From: Littorina saxatilis
Taxonomy: Eukaryota > Mollusca > Gastropoda > Littorinimorpha > Littorinidae
Assembly (NCBI RefSeq): GCF_037325665.1
Contig: NC_090253.1
Span: forward strand, 4,254,650 to 4,318,649
DNA: 64,000 nt
Reading direction: 5' to 3'
Shown here: positions 1 to 11,511 of the stretch, piece by piece
Position numbering within the stretch: the stretch's first letter is position 1
How the letters are laid out: every line of letters begins with the position of its first letter
The notes under the pieces: model-generated
Databases searched by the model: none
What the model was told of the DNA's origin: nothing
The model's input: only the letters and a program-made list of their open reading frames with translations
Program-made: the position numbers and the translations under genes

Positions 1-913
1 GGTCAGGGGAGGCCATCGTCTATCGTCAGCGTCTGTTCGTCTTCCTCTTTCCCCCTTCATCAGTTCTGCCCAACGCTTGCAGACAGGGGTCGAAGGAGGG
101 GGAGATATCTACATCGTGTCTATTCGTCTTCCTCTTTTCCCCTTCGTCGGTACTGCTCAACGCCTGCAGTAAAGGGGTAGAAGGAGGGGGAGATGTTTCA
201 TCGTCTGTTCGTCTGTCTAACTCCTTTCAACGTTACTGCTCAACGCTTGCAGTAAGGGGGTAGGCAGGGGAGATCATCATCTTCGCACTCACTCCGTGTC
301 ATCAGCGCAAGCATCTAGTTGGCGTTCGTCACACTCGCCATTCGCATCTTGGCTGATTTAAAGGGAAGTAACTTTCACATGTCATTCTAGCTTGAACAAG
401 CGCCAGTCATTGCTCGAGGGTTTATAACCCGAGTTCGGCGTAGATATGTTGATGAAGAACACGTTTGCACTCACCTTTAAGGCCGTACGGGTGGCATTGT
501 CGCACATTCAGCTACCTTAGTATTTCATTGACAAAAGTGACAGTTGTGTTGTTTATTTTTGCTTTCTCACATGTGTGCGTGGCCTTATGTATGTCGTTGC
601 CTTAACCACATGTATGTTGATGTGCAATTGTGTTGACATGATGTTTTTGCATTATCATCATTGCCGCCACCCTTCATCCCTGGTCATCAATCATCATCAT
701 CATCATCACTAACTTTCTTTGTGCAGCAGTAGGGCAGAGCCCATCAGTTCTTGTTCATTCCCCCATCATTTCATCAACATCCTTTCATTCTCATCCACTC
801 ATCCTTTATTTTCTAGAAGCAATAAAGTCTTCATTTGTTGAACTTTACCACTTGAGTTCCTGACTCCTTCTGTGTGAGAAGTTAAGGTCCTACCTATCAG
901 GTTGGTCGCGACA
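1..913 (+). repeat. 5' LTR (right part; left part is outside the window)
   Basis: It matches 6748-7352 plus 10378-10685 of the 3' LTR without a difference seen by eye, and ends in TCGCGACA at 913. It contains AATAAA near 821, a candidate polyadenylation signal of the element. Bases 1-300 hold about three degenerate copies of an 80-bp unit (CGTCTTCCTCTTT ... CAACGCTTGCAG ... AGGGGGAGAT), a possible enhancer-like array; the function is a guess. Confidence 0.9.
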
Positions 914-1119
914 TTGGCGAGCTTGCCAGGATTTATCCAAATTTCATATCGCTCGGGAACTCATTTGGTTTTGTTCTGGGTGTTAGGTTGTTTTGTTTCG
1001 TCATTGTTTGTCTTTGTGTTGTTTCGTGTTTGAACGCGGTTGTGTCACACTTGTGGCACAACGCAGTATCTTTTGACCTGCTTTCAGGAAAGGCTGCTCA
1101 GAGTGCTGTTGGTTGTGTT

Positions 1120-4100
1120 ATGTCAATGCTCACCCGGTCCAGGGCCATGGCTGAGAAAAGAGCGGCAAATCAGACTGAAGAGGTGCAAGCAGGACATGGG
1201 CAGGAGGACTGGCAGCCTCGACCTCCTTTTCATACTACACCTCGGGGTATGCTGGGGTCAGCGTCTTCACCGGGAAGGGGGCGCGGTAGAGGTAAGCTGT
1301 TTGATGATCGTACTGTTCGACAAAGTGGCGGCTATCCTGCGCCTGGTCAAGCTGAAGGGGGGTTTGTCACGCTGTCAAAAGGTGATGGAGAACTCAAACA
1401 CCATATTCTGCAGTTTCCTTCTCCCCAGGGGGACACCAGCGCTATGCTCTTGCAGTTTTTGCAGGTGGATAGAGAAGAGCGTAGGCGGCGTGAGCAGAAA
1501 GAAGAAGAAGAGCGTAGTCGGCGTGAGCAGAAAGAAGAAGAAGAGCGTAGTCGCCGTGAGCAGAAAGAAGAAGAAGAGCGTAAGCGTCGTGAAGAGAAGG
1601 AGGCAGAAGAGAAGGAGAAAGAACGGAAGTTCTGGCAGCTCATGTTAGAGCGTGAAACCGATAGGGAAAGAGCCAGAGTAGAGAGGGAGGAGAAGAGAGA
1701 GAAAGCGAGAGTGGAGAAAGAGGAGAAGACCATAAAGGGAGTCAAGATTTCGACTTTGGAGGACAAGGACAACATTGAGGAGTATTTGGACCAGTTTGAG
1801 AGGATCGCTGGAACCCAAGGGTGGAAGAAGGAGACATGGATAGCTCGGCTTTTGCCTCAGCTCAGGGGTACAGCTAGGTCCTTGTACTTTACACTTCCAA
1901 CGGAGGAGGCAGGGAACTATGACCAGTTCCGAGATGCGCTCATGAAGCGGTTTAATCTCACGGCAGAGGGGTATAGGAAAAAGTTTCGAGAGTCGAGGAA
2001 AGAACAAAACGAAACTTTTGCCCAGTTTGTTGTCAGGATTAAGAGCTATTTCAAGAAGTGGGTCTGCCTGTGCAAGAAAGATTTCGAGAAAGGTGAGGAC
2101 CTCCAGGACGTCATCCTGACAGAACAGCTGATGGAAACCTTGTCGTCTGATTTAGTGGTCAAGGTCAAGGAGCGTAAGCCTGCAAATGTTGTTGAAGCGG
2201 CAGAAGCCGCAGACGTGGTGATTGAAGCAAAGAAGGGCGTCAGAAAACCTCAGGTTGCCCCTACCAACGTAAACCCATCCGGGGGGGGTTCGGGTGTAGA
2301 CACAAGAGGGGAGGAGAACAAGGGAGGTAAGACCATCCAAGAAGCTAAGGAAGAAGGTCTGTGTTTCAAGTGTTTCCAGCGCGGACATCTGAAGAAAGAC
2401 TGTAAGAAGGTGGGTATGGTCGTCAGTTCCCCAGGGAAAGTTGTTTCAGGTGGTGTGCCTTCTCTTTGCGAGTCCTGTCATAAAAAGGATTTTGAGCCTC
2501 GGTGTACAGTCCAGGTGAATGGAGTTGAGGTACCTGCCCTTAGGGATACGGGCGCTGAGTCTCTGATCATTGATGCAAGCCTTGTCCCTTGTGGCGCTTT
2601 GACTGGGAGGAAACAGAATGTCACCTTCGCCTCCACCAACTACCAGACTGTCTGTGACACTGCTGTTGTCGATGTAGTTTCCCCGTTCTTTGCTGGAAAA
2701 GCATTTGCCGTTGTCATGGAGAATCCCCTGTTCCCGGTTATTATTGGCAACCATGTAGAGATGGAAACGGGTCAGGTGTTTCGGGTGCCAGTCTACAGCA
2801 AGGATCCTGAAGTGGGCGCAGTAGAAACTAGGGCGCAGGTGCGCAAGAAACAGGTTCCTGGAAAACCCCTTCCCGTCTCCAAGCCTTTGATTGGTCAGAC
2901 AGGACCAGACGGAGTGGCCCAGATGCAGTCTGAAGATGACACTTTGGAGAAAGTTCGTGAGTATGCCCAGACTGGGAAACAATTTGGCTCAGGTGTTGGC
3001 ACTATCCATTTCGTGAAGAAGAAGTCTCTGTACTATAGGGCATTTTCGGGACCGGCAGGGTCATACAGTCAGTTGGTTGTCCCCAAGCAGCTGCGACAAG
3101 AGGTTCTGCGGTTGGCTCATGATCCCCCTATGGCTGGACACCTCGGTACAAAGAAGACTAGGGAGAGAGTGTGGCAAACTTTCTATTGGCCTGGACTTTG
3201 TGCCGACGTGAGAAGGTATTGTGCGTCGTGCGACGTGTGTCAACGCACAGTTCCCAGAGGCGTCGTCAGGAAGGCCCCGCTGGAACGGATGCCATTGATG
3301 GATGAACCTTTCAAACGTGTAGCAGTCGATTTGGTTGGGCCCATTCTTCCCGCATCTGAGCGTGGGTTTCGTTACATCCTGGTCATGGTCGATTATTCCA
3401 CCAGATACCCAGAAGCCAAAGCCCTGAAGAACATCGAAGCTGAGACTGTGGCCGAGGGGTTGTTTGAGATGTGGAGTAGACTGGGGGTACCTGAGGAGGT
3501 TCTCAGTGATCAGGGAACGCAGTTCATGAGTGGCGTCATGCAAGAAGTGCACAGGCTGTTGTCCGTTCAAGGGCGTAGGACTACCCCCTACCATCCCCAG
3601 ACTAACGGTCTTGTGGAACGGTTCAATGGGACCCTAAAGAGCATGCTCCGTAAGCTTTGTGCTGAGAAACCCAAGACATGGGACAGGTTCTTGCCGGCGA
3701 TTCTGTTCGCCTATAGAGAGGTTCCCCAAGAATCGACAGGGTTCTCACCCTTTGAGCTGCTGTACGGCAGGACGGTTCGTGGGCCGATGCATGTGTTGCG
3801 GCAGCTTTGGACCAGAGAGATCGAGGACGAGGAAGTCAAGTTGGCCTCTGAATATGTGGTGGACCTTCGCAACCGGATCGAGCAGACATGCGAGTTGGCC
3901 AAAAGAAACCTTGCTGAAGCAGCGGTGAGGCACAAGAAGGTTTTTGACAGGAAAACGGCACCTAGGAAGTTGTCAGTTGGTGACAGCGTTCTGTTGTTGC
4001 TCCCGGAGAAGAACAACAAGCTCCAGATGTCGTGGAGGGGTCCATTTGAGGTGCTGGGCATAAAAGGTCTGAACGATTACCTCATCAAGATCGGAGACAA

Positions 4101-5661
4101 GGAAAAGTTGTATCACATAAATCTCTTGAAAAGGTACCAGGAGAGGACCAGTGGTGTGCCCGTGGCTGTGGCCACATCCGTAGTGACTGAAGAACCGGAA
4201 GAAGTGACCTCCACTTCCGCCGAAATACCGTTGATTCCTCTGCAAGCTGAAGAAGGACCTGAGGATGTCAATCTGGATCCAGAATACTCGGACATTCATG
4301 GGGAACTGAGAGAGCTGTGCTATGAGTTCAGGGACGTGTTGACTGATGTTCCGCTGAGCACTACCTTGGACGAGTGTGAGGTAGTGATGACGTCGGATAG
4401 GCCGATCCGTACCCCCCAGTACCCTCTCCCGCACGCCATGCGTGACACGGTCAGACAAGAGGTTGAATCGATGCTGAAGATGGGTGTGATTGAAAGGAGC
4501 GCTTCTCCCTATTCGTCACCCATCGTACTCGTCAAAAAGAAGGATGGCAAGATTAGATTCTGTGTCGATTTCAGGAAGGTCAATCGTGGGGTGCAGTTTG
4601 ATGCTGAGCCGATGCCTGACGTGGAGTTTCTCTTCGCGCAAGTAGGACAAGCTAAATACCTGAGTAAAATCGACCTGTCTAAAGGGTACTGGCAGGTGCC
4701 CATGAAGGAGCAGGATCGTCCCAAGACAGCGTTCACGACCCCTGAGGGTCAATTTCAGTGGTTAGTGATGCCATTTGGGCTCAAGACGGCAGGAGCTGTG
4801 TTCAGTAGAATCATGCGGAAACTATTGTCGCCCCTGAACAGGCCGGAGATCCAGAATTTCATGGATGATATTCTCATTGCCACAGACACCAAGGAGCAGC
4901 ATCTGGAGGCGCTCCGCTGTCTGTTTCAGCGTCTTCGGGAAGTCCAGCTTGCTGCACGTCCGTCCAAGTGTTTCCTGGCGTTCAAGGAGCTTGAGTACTT
5001 GGGGCACCATGTGGGGAGCGGAAAGATGTGGCCCGTGTCGGAGAAGGTGGAAAAGATTCGCGAAGCTCCACAACCCACCACCAAGAAAGAGTTGCGAGCT
5101 TTCTTGGGTTTGGCGGGGTTTTACCGCCGATACGTCCCAAACTTCTCGCTGATTGCTCTCCCCTTGACTGATCTCACGAAAGGTGGGAAACCCAACCAGT
5201 TGCAGTGGAGTGACGAGTGTGAGGTGGCGTTCCAAACGCTGAAATCCAGGCTCTGTTCCAGTCCAGTGGTGTGCTTGCCATGTGTGGATCTTCCCTACGT
5301 ACTTCGAACTGATGCTTCAGACAGGGGGCTGGGAGCGGTTCTTCTCCAGGACCACGGTGAGGGACTACAACCTGTGGCGTACGCCAGCCGGAAACTTCAG
5401 GGGCCAGAGCTGAACTATTCCGTGATAGAGAAAGAGTGTCTCGGGATTCTGTGGGGAATTGAGAAGTTTGACCCCTACGTCTACGGCACCACTTTCATCC
5501 TCGAGACAGACCACCAGCCGCTGCAGCATCTGGAAAGGGCAAAGACGGCTAGTGGAAGATTGACGCGCTGGGCACTGAGACTTCAGAAGTACTCTTTCAG
5601 CGTGAGGGTTATCCCTGGGAAGGAGAACGTGGGTGCGGACTACCTGAGTAGAATGTCCTAG
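1120..5661 (+). CDS. Gag-Pol polyprotein of the LTR element
   Basis: This single frame of about 1513 codons belongs to the retrotransposon. The first in-frame ATG is at 1120; the open frame extends upstream only through non-ATG codons. Parts in order: a charged Lys/Glu/Arg-rich coiled-coil stretch (about 1460-1740), a capsid-like region (about 1740-2240), a CCHC zinc knuckle (2362-2403), an aspartic protease with DTGAE (about 2500-2790), the integrase zinc domain (about 3060-3260), the integrase core (about 3310-3640), a GPF-type integrase C-terminal domain (about 3990-4130), reverse transcriptase (about 4430-4990) and RNase H (about 5270-5530). Integrase before RT is the order of Ty1/copia, yet RT, RNase H and the GPY/F-like domain are of gypsy type. 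Gag and Pol share one frame, so no frameshift between them is needed. Confidence 0.93.
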   Translation: MSMLTRSRAMAEKRAANQTEEVQAGHGQEDWQPRPPFHTTPRGMLGSASSPGRGRGRGKLFDDRTVRQSGGYPAPGQAEGGFVTLSKGDGELKHHILQFPSPQGDTSAMLLQFLQVDREERRRREQKEEEERSRREQKEEEERSRREQKEEEERKRREEKEAEEKEKERKFWQLMLERETDRERARVEREEKREKARVEKEEKTIKGVKISTLEDKDNIEEYLDQFERIAGTQGWKKETWIARLLPQLRGTARSLYFTLPTEEAGNYDQFRDALMKRFNLTAEGYRKKFRESRKEQNETFAQFVVRIKSYFKKWVCLCKKDFEKGEDLQDVILTEQLMETLSSDLVVKVKERKPANVVEAAEAADVVIEAKKGVRKPQVAPTNVNPSGGGSGVDTRGEENKGGKTIQEAKEEGLCFKCFQRGHLKKDCKKVGMVVSSPGKVVSGGVPSLCESCHKKDFEPRCTVQVNGVEVPALRDTGAESLIIDASLVPCGALTGRKQNVTFASTNYQTVCDTAVVDVVSPFFAGKAFAVVMENPLFPVIIGNHVEMETGQVFRVPVYSKDPEVGAVETRAQVRKKQVPGKPLPVSKPLIGQTGPDGVAQMQSEDDTLEKVREYAQTGKQFGSGVGTIHFVKKKSLYYRAFSGPAGSYSQLVVPKQLRQEVLRLAHDPPMAGHLGTKKTRERVWQTFYWPGLCADVRRYCASCDVCQRTVPRGVVRKAPLERMPLMDEPFKRVAVDLVGPILPASERGFRYILVMVDYSTRYPEAKALKNIEAETVAEGLFEMWSRLGVPEEVLSDQGTQFMSGVMQEVHRLLSVQGRRTTPYHPQTNGLVERFNGTLKSMLRKLCAEKPKTWDRFLPAILFAYREVPQESTGFSPFELLYGRTVRGPMHVLRQLWTREIEDEEVKLASEYVVDLRNRIEQTCELAKRNLAEAAVRHKKVFDRKTAPRKLSVGDSVLLLLPEKNNKLQMSWRGPFEVLGIKGLNDYLIKIGDKEKLYHINLLKRYQERTSGVPVAVATSVVTEEPEEVTSTSAEIPLIPLQAEEGPEDVNLDPEYSDIHGELRELCYEFRDVLTDVPLSTTLDECEVVMTSDRPIRTPQYPLPHAMRDTVRQEVESMLKMGVIERSASPYSSPIVLVKKKDGKIRFCVDFRKVNRGVQFDAEPMPDVEFLFAQVGQAKYLSKIDLSKGYWQVPMKEQDRPKTAFTTPEGQFQWLVMPFGLKTAGAVFSRIMRKLLSPLNRPEIQNFMDDILIATDTKEQHLEALRCLFQRLREVQLAARPSKCFLAFKELEYLGHHVGSGKMWPVSEKVEKIREAPQPTTKKELRAFLGLAGFYRRYVPNFSLIALPLTDLTKGGKPNQLQWSDECEVAFQTLKSRLCSSPVVCLPCVDLPYVLRTDASDRGLGAVLLQDHGEGLQPVAYASRKLQGPELNYSVIEKECLGILWGIEKFDPYVYGTTFILETDHQPLQHLERAKTASGRLTRWALRLQKYSFSVRVIPGKENVGADYLSRMS

Positions 5662-7352
5662 GATCTGTCTTCGCGTTCAAGTTCTTTGTTGTGTTCCTGC
5701 AACATTCTCGCTCTGGATTCATTACAAAACTGGTAGTTTTGTCTTGGTGGGGGGATATGTCGCGAGATGGGTTGCAGGGTAGTTTCTAAATCGACAAACC
5801 GCCAGCCGCGGTGTGTAGTGTGTCCGTGTTTCGTGACCGCATTGCGGGGAGCACGTGAATTTGGTGCGTCGCTAGCGCTCACCCGTCGTCTGCGCTCAGC
5901 GCTGAACGGGATTCGGGGCAGAAGCCAAAGAACTTTGAAAGCAGTAACACCTCGATTGTGTGTTCTGGAATGTGGCGCGACTGCTGTCGGCCCAAGTACG
6001 TGGTGTGACTCATGTCAACCCGGTCAAGTTTTCAACATTATTGTTGTCGTCGGCTTTGCCGTGAAAAGGGAAATATTCACCAGGGGAAGGATAGAGGTTC
6101 TTCCATGTGAGTATTTTTGTGTGTGTAAATGTCTTCTGTTGTCCACGTGTTTTGGTCTCTAGTTTGTGTTGTAGGTCGGGTGGAGGGTGGTAAAAGGGAG
6201 GTAGAATTTAGCTCATGGCCTTTTCACTTTATTTCATTCCCCCTTCATTGTCATTCACGCTCATTTTGGTTATCATTCCATGCTCTGAAATGAGCGTGTT
6301 TTCCTGGTTGGAAAATGTTACATGAATTTGTGAAATGAGTCTAAAGTTGCAAGACTTGCAAGTGACAGTAAGGTTGATTTTTGGTCACACACTCCAGTTA
6401 GCTTTTGTGTAAACATTATGGAGTGACCTCTGTTTTGTTTGTTGGCTAAACTCTTTTTGCCTTGTGAATCATTCGCATTTGAGTACCAGGTGTTCTAATT
6501 ATGGCCTTATAGGCCTGTTGTTTTTCTTTCATTTATTTATCGAGCACGGCCTCATCTGCAAACTGAAAAGGGTGCCTGTGTGGAGCTTCGTCACAAGGGC
6601 GAGATTGTCGTCTGGAGTCCCGCTGCCCGTCGTTGGCCGTCCTCGCCGTCGCCGATATCGTCTTGTCATCCGTCATCTACTCGTCTGTCATCATCGCCGT
6701 CACTGCTTCCCTGACAGTGCCGGCTGTTCGTCGTTCTCAGCGCACTGGGTCAGGGGAGGCCATCGTCTATCGTCAGCGTCTGTTCGTCTTCCTCTTTCCC
6801 CCTTCATCAGTTCTGCCCAACGCTTGCAGACAGGGGTCGAAGGAGGGGGAGATATCTACATCGTGTCTATTCGTCTTCCTCTTTTCCCCTTCGTCGGTAC
6901 TGCTCAACGCCTGCAGTAAAGGGGTAGAAGGAGGGGGAGATGTTTCATCGTCTGTTCGTCTGTCTAACTCCTTTCAACGTTACTGCTCAACGCTTGCAGT
7001 AAGGGGGTAGGCAGGGGAGATCATCATCTTCGCACTCACTCCGTGTCATCAGCGCAAGCATCTAGTTGGCGTTCGTCACACTCGCCATTCGCATCTTGGC
7101 TGATTTAAAGGGAAGTAACTTTCACATGTCATTCTAGCTTGAACAAGCGCCAGTCATTGCTCGAGGGTTTATAACCCGAGTTCGGCGTAGATATGTTGAT
7201 GAAGAACACGTTTGCACTCACCTTTAAGGCCGTACGGGTGGCATTGTCGCACATTCAGCTACCTTAGTATTTCATTGACAAAAGTGACAGTTGTGTTGTT
7301 TATTTTTGCTTTCTCACATGTGTGCGTGGCCTTATGTATGTCGTTGCCTTAA

Positions 7353-9229
7353 AGGACCAGACCACGCTGTTTTAGCGTCAAAAACGCTTCGAATCGTGTT
7401 CCTGCGCGACCGAACACTTCCCGATGTTTGCAGTTAGTTAGAAAACCACTTTCTTACCGTCTTCAACAATGTTTGGTTTACTTCGGAATCTTCTAAGGCC
7501 GTAATCCGACGAATTTTGTGACCGAAGCGACGGATTTCTTCTCCAAAACGACCCGCCATTGTGCCGCGTGATCTTCGCGAGACTGGCTTATGAATAAATT
7601 ATCCGTGACGTCACACCGTGTGGAGATGGTAGTTTACCAACATCATGAACATGACAACAACAAGCGTAACTGCAGACGAAATTGAACCGTACATGTTCGA
7701 ACTACCGGTTTCTCTCCTCGAATCAAGCATGAAAGATGAGGGCGGAGTTCCAGCAGTAGTGAAACAGTGACGATGAAAATTGCGACACTGTTTGTCTCAT
7801 CGATCAAAGGTAAACACGCCCGCTCTCTGTGCTGAACTTATCGTCTGCTTTCGAGTCTGTGCTATTTTTTCACTCTCGCCTTGTCAACGCACTCGCGAAT
7901 AAGTGGGATATTGTTTAAGTGTTCATGCATTGCATTCACGAGTAAAAGAACAACAGCTCATCGCAGTTTTAACTGTTCTTGATTATTTCAGAGACTGGTG
8001 TCAGAGTGGCCACTGGACCTGTTGTATTGTGTGGGAGGGGCAGATTTGAGAGAGAGAGGAAGCTAGCCTGAGGTACATTGTAGAATGAAAACTTGCAGGG
8101 GAGCAAGAATGCATCACCAGCCACGAAGGTGTACATACAACTTTTTTTGAGGTGCCTATATTTGTTTGATTGTTAAATGTATGTATTTGTTGTTGTTTTT
8201 AAAGGCTATCAAGAAAACTGTTGTCATTTAAATTTGTAACACTCAGTCACATATAGTTTCACACACACACACACAAGATTAACTCACTTGCATGCCCACA
8301 GAAGAAGTTTGCTCTTCACATTGTTCTGTTGTTGTTTTTATAATGTAATCATTGTAACATCAACACTCAGTAATAACCAATATTACAACACAATCACTTT
8401 TTCATCAGAACTCACTCACATACTACATGACTTTGTATTAAACCCTGGTTTATGGACACTTGCATTTGTACTTTGCATGGGAAAGCAGCCTGAATTTCAG
8501 GTGAACTTTAATAAAAGAAGATTTATATGTATGTTGCTCTAGATGCATGTTTTAATAAATAATAATGACATTCAGGAAAGTAAAAGGACTGTTGAAGTTT
8601 GCTGTTGTAAAATGTCTGATGATTAGGGTTCTGTTGCACATTTAGTGAATTGACTGTACCAATTGCTGTTATTATTTACTTCCCCCCCCCCCCCCCAAGA
8701 GAGCATAGCTTAGTTTTAATTATTTTAATGCCACTGTTAGCAAGAGGAGTACTACAGACAGCAATCAAACAGTGGGTTTTTTCTGTAGACATTGCTATTT
8801 CTGTTTAGGTGTTTCAGTAGTTTTCTATGCGGATAAATCATGCTGCATGATCACTAGAAACAATCCAGCTCTGTTGCATGCAAGTTTTTTAAAGGTTTTT
8901 TTCCCCATGTTACTCCGAGAGAAAAAAAACAACCCACAGAGACAAAGTTGAACTGGCAGTTTGACTGAAGCAGTGGTAATAACACAGAGTGCTCTTCCTA
9001 CAATCAATTTTTTTATGTGGATGATGATGTCCATACATGTACTTGGTTGTATTATTTTGCTAGACTATTTGTTTCTGTTAGATATATCTGCTCACATGAT
9101 TGTTGTTCATAATTTGACATTACATTTACTGTTGATCAAAATGTATTGTTGGAATAGGTCTGCTTAATATTCTGACTGCAGTTTTGTAATAAAATCAAAT
9201 AACACAGATGTTTTAAGTATCAAAGTGCT

Positions 9230-9295
<66 letters not shown>

Positions 9296-10373
9296 ACTCA
9301 CACACTATGAGTATGACTGCAAACATGAATTTGTACTTGTATTAATTATAATTACTGTATTACAGAACCTGATCTGAAAAAAAGGACAACAGCAAATTAT
9401 TCATGCAAGCTTGCTGTATTAACGATTTCTTTATCTATTTAATACAACACTGAATTAGATAACAACTATAACAACGTGTGTGTGTTTGTGTGAATGTCTA
9501 TGTGTATATGGACGGACACTGATTAAACCTGAGACTCATCGATTACCCAGGTGAGTGTAAAAGAGGGAGAGAGAGAGGGAACTTTAAGGTGGGTGCATGG
9601 GGACGGACATGTAGTAACAGATATATGTTTTAATCTGTAATCTTAACACATGTGCTTAAAATTAGGAACAGATGCCATTCCACTACAAATACTGTCAGTC
9701 TGACAAAAACGCCCAGTGACACTGAACCCCTATCCCTTACAGAACACATTCAGTATACATGTACTCACTTCCTTTCGTCTGCGTTTAGTGAAAGCAGATC
9801 GTTCTGATGACATTGGTATCCGGTTTCTGACCTCCTGTGAGTGGTCAACAATTGTCGGAACTGGAACTGCGTTAGGCAACAGCTGTTTTGTGTGTGCCAG
9901 GTTTTCTTGCCGGCTTAACTGCGTTCGCATTGGAAGAAAGTGTCGCGAAACACAGCACATCGTGTTGGCCGTTTCCAGTTAATCAGTCTTGCTGCAGAAG
10001 TTGTAAGCCCATCGGAAAAAGGTGACAACTGATGCCTGAACCTTTTTTCTATACTTCATAGCTATCAGCAGCCGTGCGCATTCCTTCGGCGTGCTGTTGA
10101 TGCTCGATTTAGGCAAACGCCCACTTGAGCGTAAGCTGTAACTTTCGGTTTCCAAACACTAAGTGACGTCACAGCCGGTTCTCGTCTACTGGCGGCCATT
10201 TCGAAGTCTCGTTTAGCAGACGAATTTGGCGGAACGTTTTTAATTAAATCACAATGATTAAGCTACGAATCGGTGAATTTCTTTACATTTTTGGAATCTT
10301 TAGGTGCATTTCTCTAACCTTCAGTCATCGGTTAGTGGTTCTAATAACCTTTAAAACAGCGTGGTCTGGTCCT
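7353..10373. mobile_element. piggyBac-like non-autonomous DNA transposon (TTAA target)
   Basis: The element is flanked by TTAA at 7349-7352 and 10374-10377, and the undisturbed TTAA is visible at 602-605 in the 5' LTR. Both ends begin AGGACCAGACCACGCTGTTT as an inverted repeat of about 22 bp. Exact TTAA duplication with short inverted ends is the mark of the piggyBac superfamily. In its 3.0 kb I see no transposase; the open frames inside are short and featureless. It holds a (CA)n run at 9232-9305, and TGACGTCA-type sites near both ends (about 7606 and 10165). It inserted after the LTR element did, because the other LTR lacks it. Confidence 0.85.
9232..9305. repeat. (CA)n microsatellite
   Basis: An almost pure CA run with a few CACACT variants at its right end, inside the piggyBac-like element. 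Confidence 0.95.
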
Positions 10374-10685
10374 TTAACCACATGTATGTTGATGTGCAAT
10401 TGTGTTGACATGATGTTTTTGCATTATCATCATTGCCGCCACCCTTCATCCCTGGTCATCAATCATCATCATCATCATCACTAACTTTCTTTGTGCAGCA
10501 GTAGGGCAGAGCCCATCAGTTCTTGTTCATTCCCCCATCATTTCATCAACATCCTTTCATTCTCATCCACTCATCCTTTATTTTCTAGAAGCAATAAAGT
10601 CTTCATTTGTTGAACTTTACCACTTGAGTTCCTGACTCCTTCTGTGTGAGAAGTTAAGGTCCTACCTATCAGGTTGGTCGCGACA

Positions 10686-11511
10686 GTAATAACAAAGACG
10701 CATGGTTCCGGTTTACCCATCTGTACCACACGATGTTAACAATCGACTACAGCATACACTGACAACTTGAAATTCTTCTCGGGAATATTTTTCAGCTTTA
10801 CAAATGTCGATAGCATACCCTTTTCTGCTAACTTCCCGATGAACCAGGACTAAACCAATTATTTTCTGTCCCCACCACAAAATGCCCAAAGTCGAAAGAT
10901 GTACAAACAGGGGAGTAAAACGGAACAGCCGTTTGTGTGCCTGTGTGAGCTCAGTTGCCGACTGACACAAACTTTCGCATTCGGCTTTTCTTATCTCGTA
11001 ACTCCACACTAAATACCCCACTTCCCCTCTGAAGTATTGATGTACAACCCATGGCACTAACATTCATGTAGTCGTTTATAACTGAGGTTGAAAAATTCGC
11101 TTCATGACGAGACAATTATAAATGCCATTCACCCAAACTGAAAACTTCGCTGCCGTCTGCTCGCGTTGTACGGATTAGCTGTTCTCTTCTCCTCCCCTTG
11201 TTGCATCCTAGTTCTTCAGTTGTTTCTAGTTTTCCGTTGATGTTGTGTTTTGGTCTTCTTCATAAGTAGTCTTGTTCAAAATTAAAAAAAACTCAAACTT
11301 CTTTTTGTTGTATACGAATGAACTAATAAAAAGCTGTTTGTTGTCAAATGGAGGTTTTTTTCCAATGTCAGTGTGGCGCCTGCGCAAAACTAATGCGCAT
11401 AAGAAACGGCGTCTGCTATCAAACCCTGAGATCAACGCATCGACGCAAAAACTGTCATGTTGTAAGTTTGGAACAACAAATCAAGGTCAGAACAGCTACA
11501 TAATCGCTAAT
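10686..11511. other. Unassigned non-coding stretch
   Basis: Between the LTR element and a long palindrome I see no gene. The longest open frame (10713-11063, - strand) has no recognisable domain. The stretch may belong to the end of the DIRS-like element that follows, but I cannot show it. Confidence 0.4.

Larger units (their letters stand above)
1..10685 (+). mobile_element. LTR retrotransposon, Ty3/gypsy class, Gmr1-like domain order
   Basis: Two long terminal repeats flank one gag-pol reading frame. The LTRs end in the inverted repeat TGTCGCGA...TCGCGACA. The 5' LTR is cut by the window edge; the 3' LTR, after removing an inserted element, is 1903 bp. The 913 bp shared by the two LTRs look identical by eye, so the insertion is very young on an LTR-divergence clock. 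A primer-binding site starting TGGCGAG lies just after the 5' LTR (about 915) and a purine run GGTGGGGGGATA just before the 3' LTR. Domain order is Gag, protease, integrase, RT, RNase H, which in the Ty3/gypsy class is known from Gmr1-type elements. No envelope gene is seen. It looks whole apart from a later DNA transposon in the 3' LTR. Confidence 0.93.
5758..10685 (+). repeat. 3' LTR carrying a nested DNA transposon
   Basis: It starts TGTCGCGA at 5758, right after a purine-rich tract, and ends TCGCGACA at 10685. Removing the insert 7353-10373 and one TTAA leaves 1903 bp, exactly the length inferred for the 5' LTR. The host duplication next to the element cannot be checked because the left flank is outside the window; the right flank begins GTAATAAC. 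Confidence 0.92.

Noticed and set aside
988-1119. N-terminal extension of the gag-pol frame
   Set aside because: The upstream codons contain no ATG; the first ATG is at 1120.
10254-10484. 76-codon + strand ORF ending in poly-His
   Set aside because: It spans the junction of the piggyBac-like element and the LTR, so it cannot be an ancestral gene; the histidines come from a CAT microsatellite.
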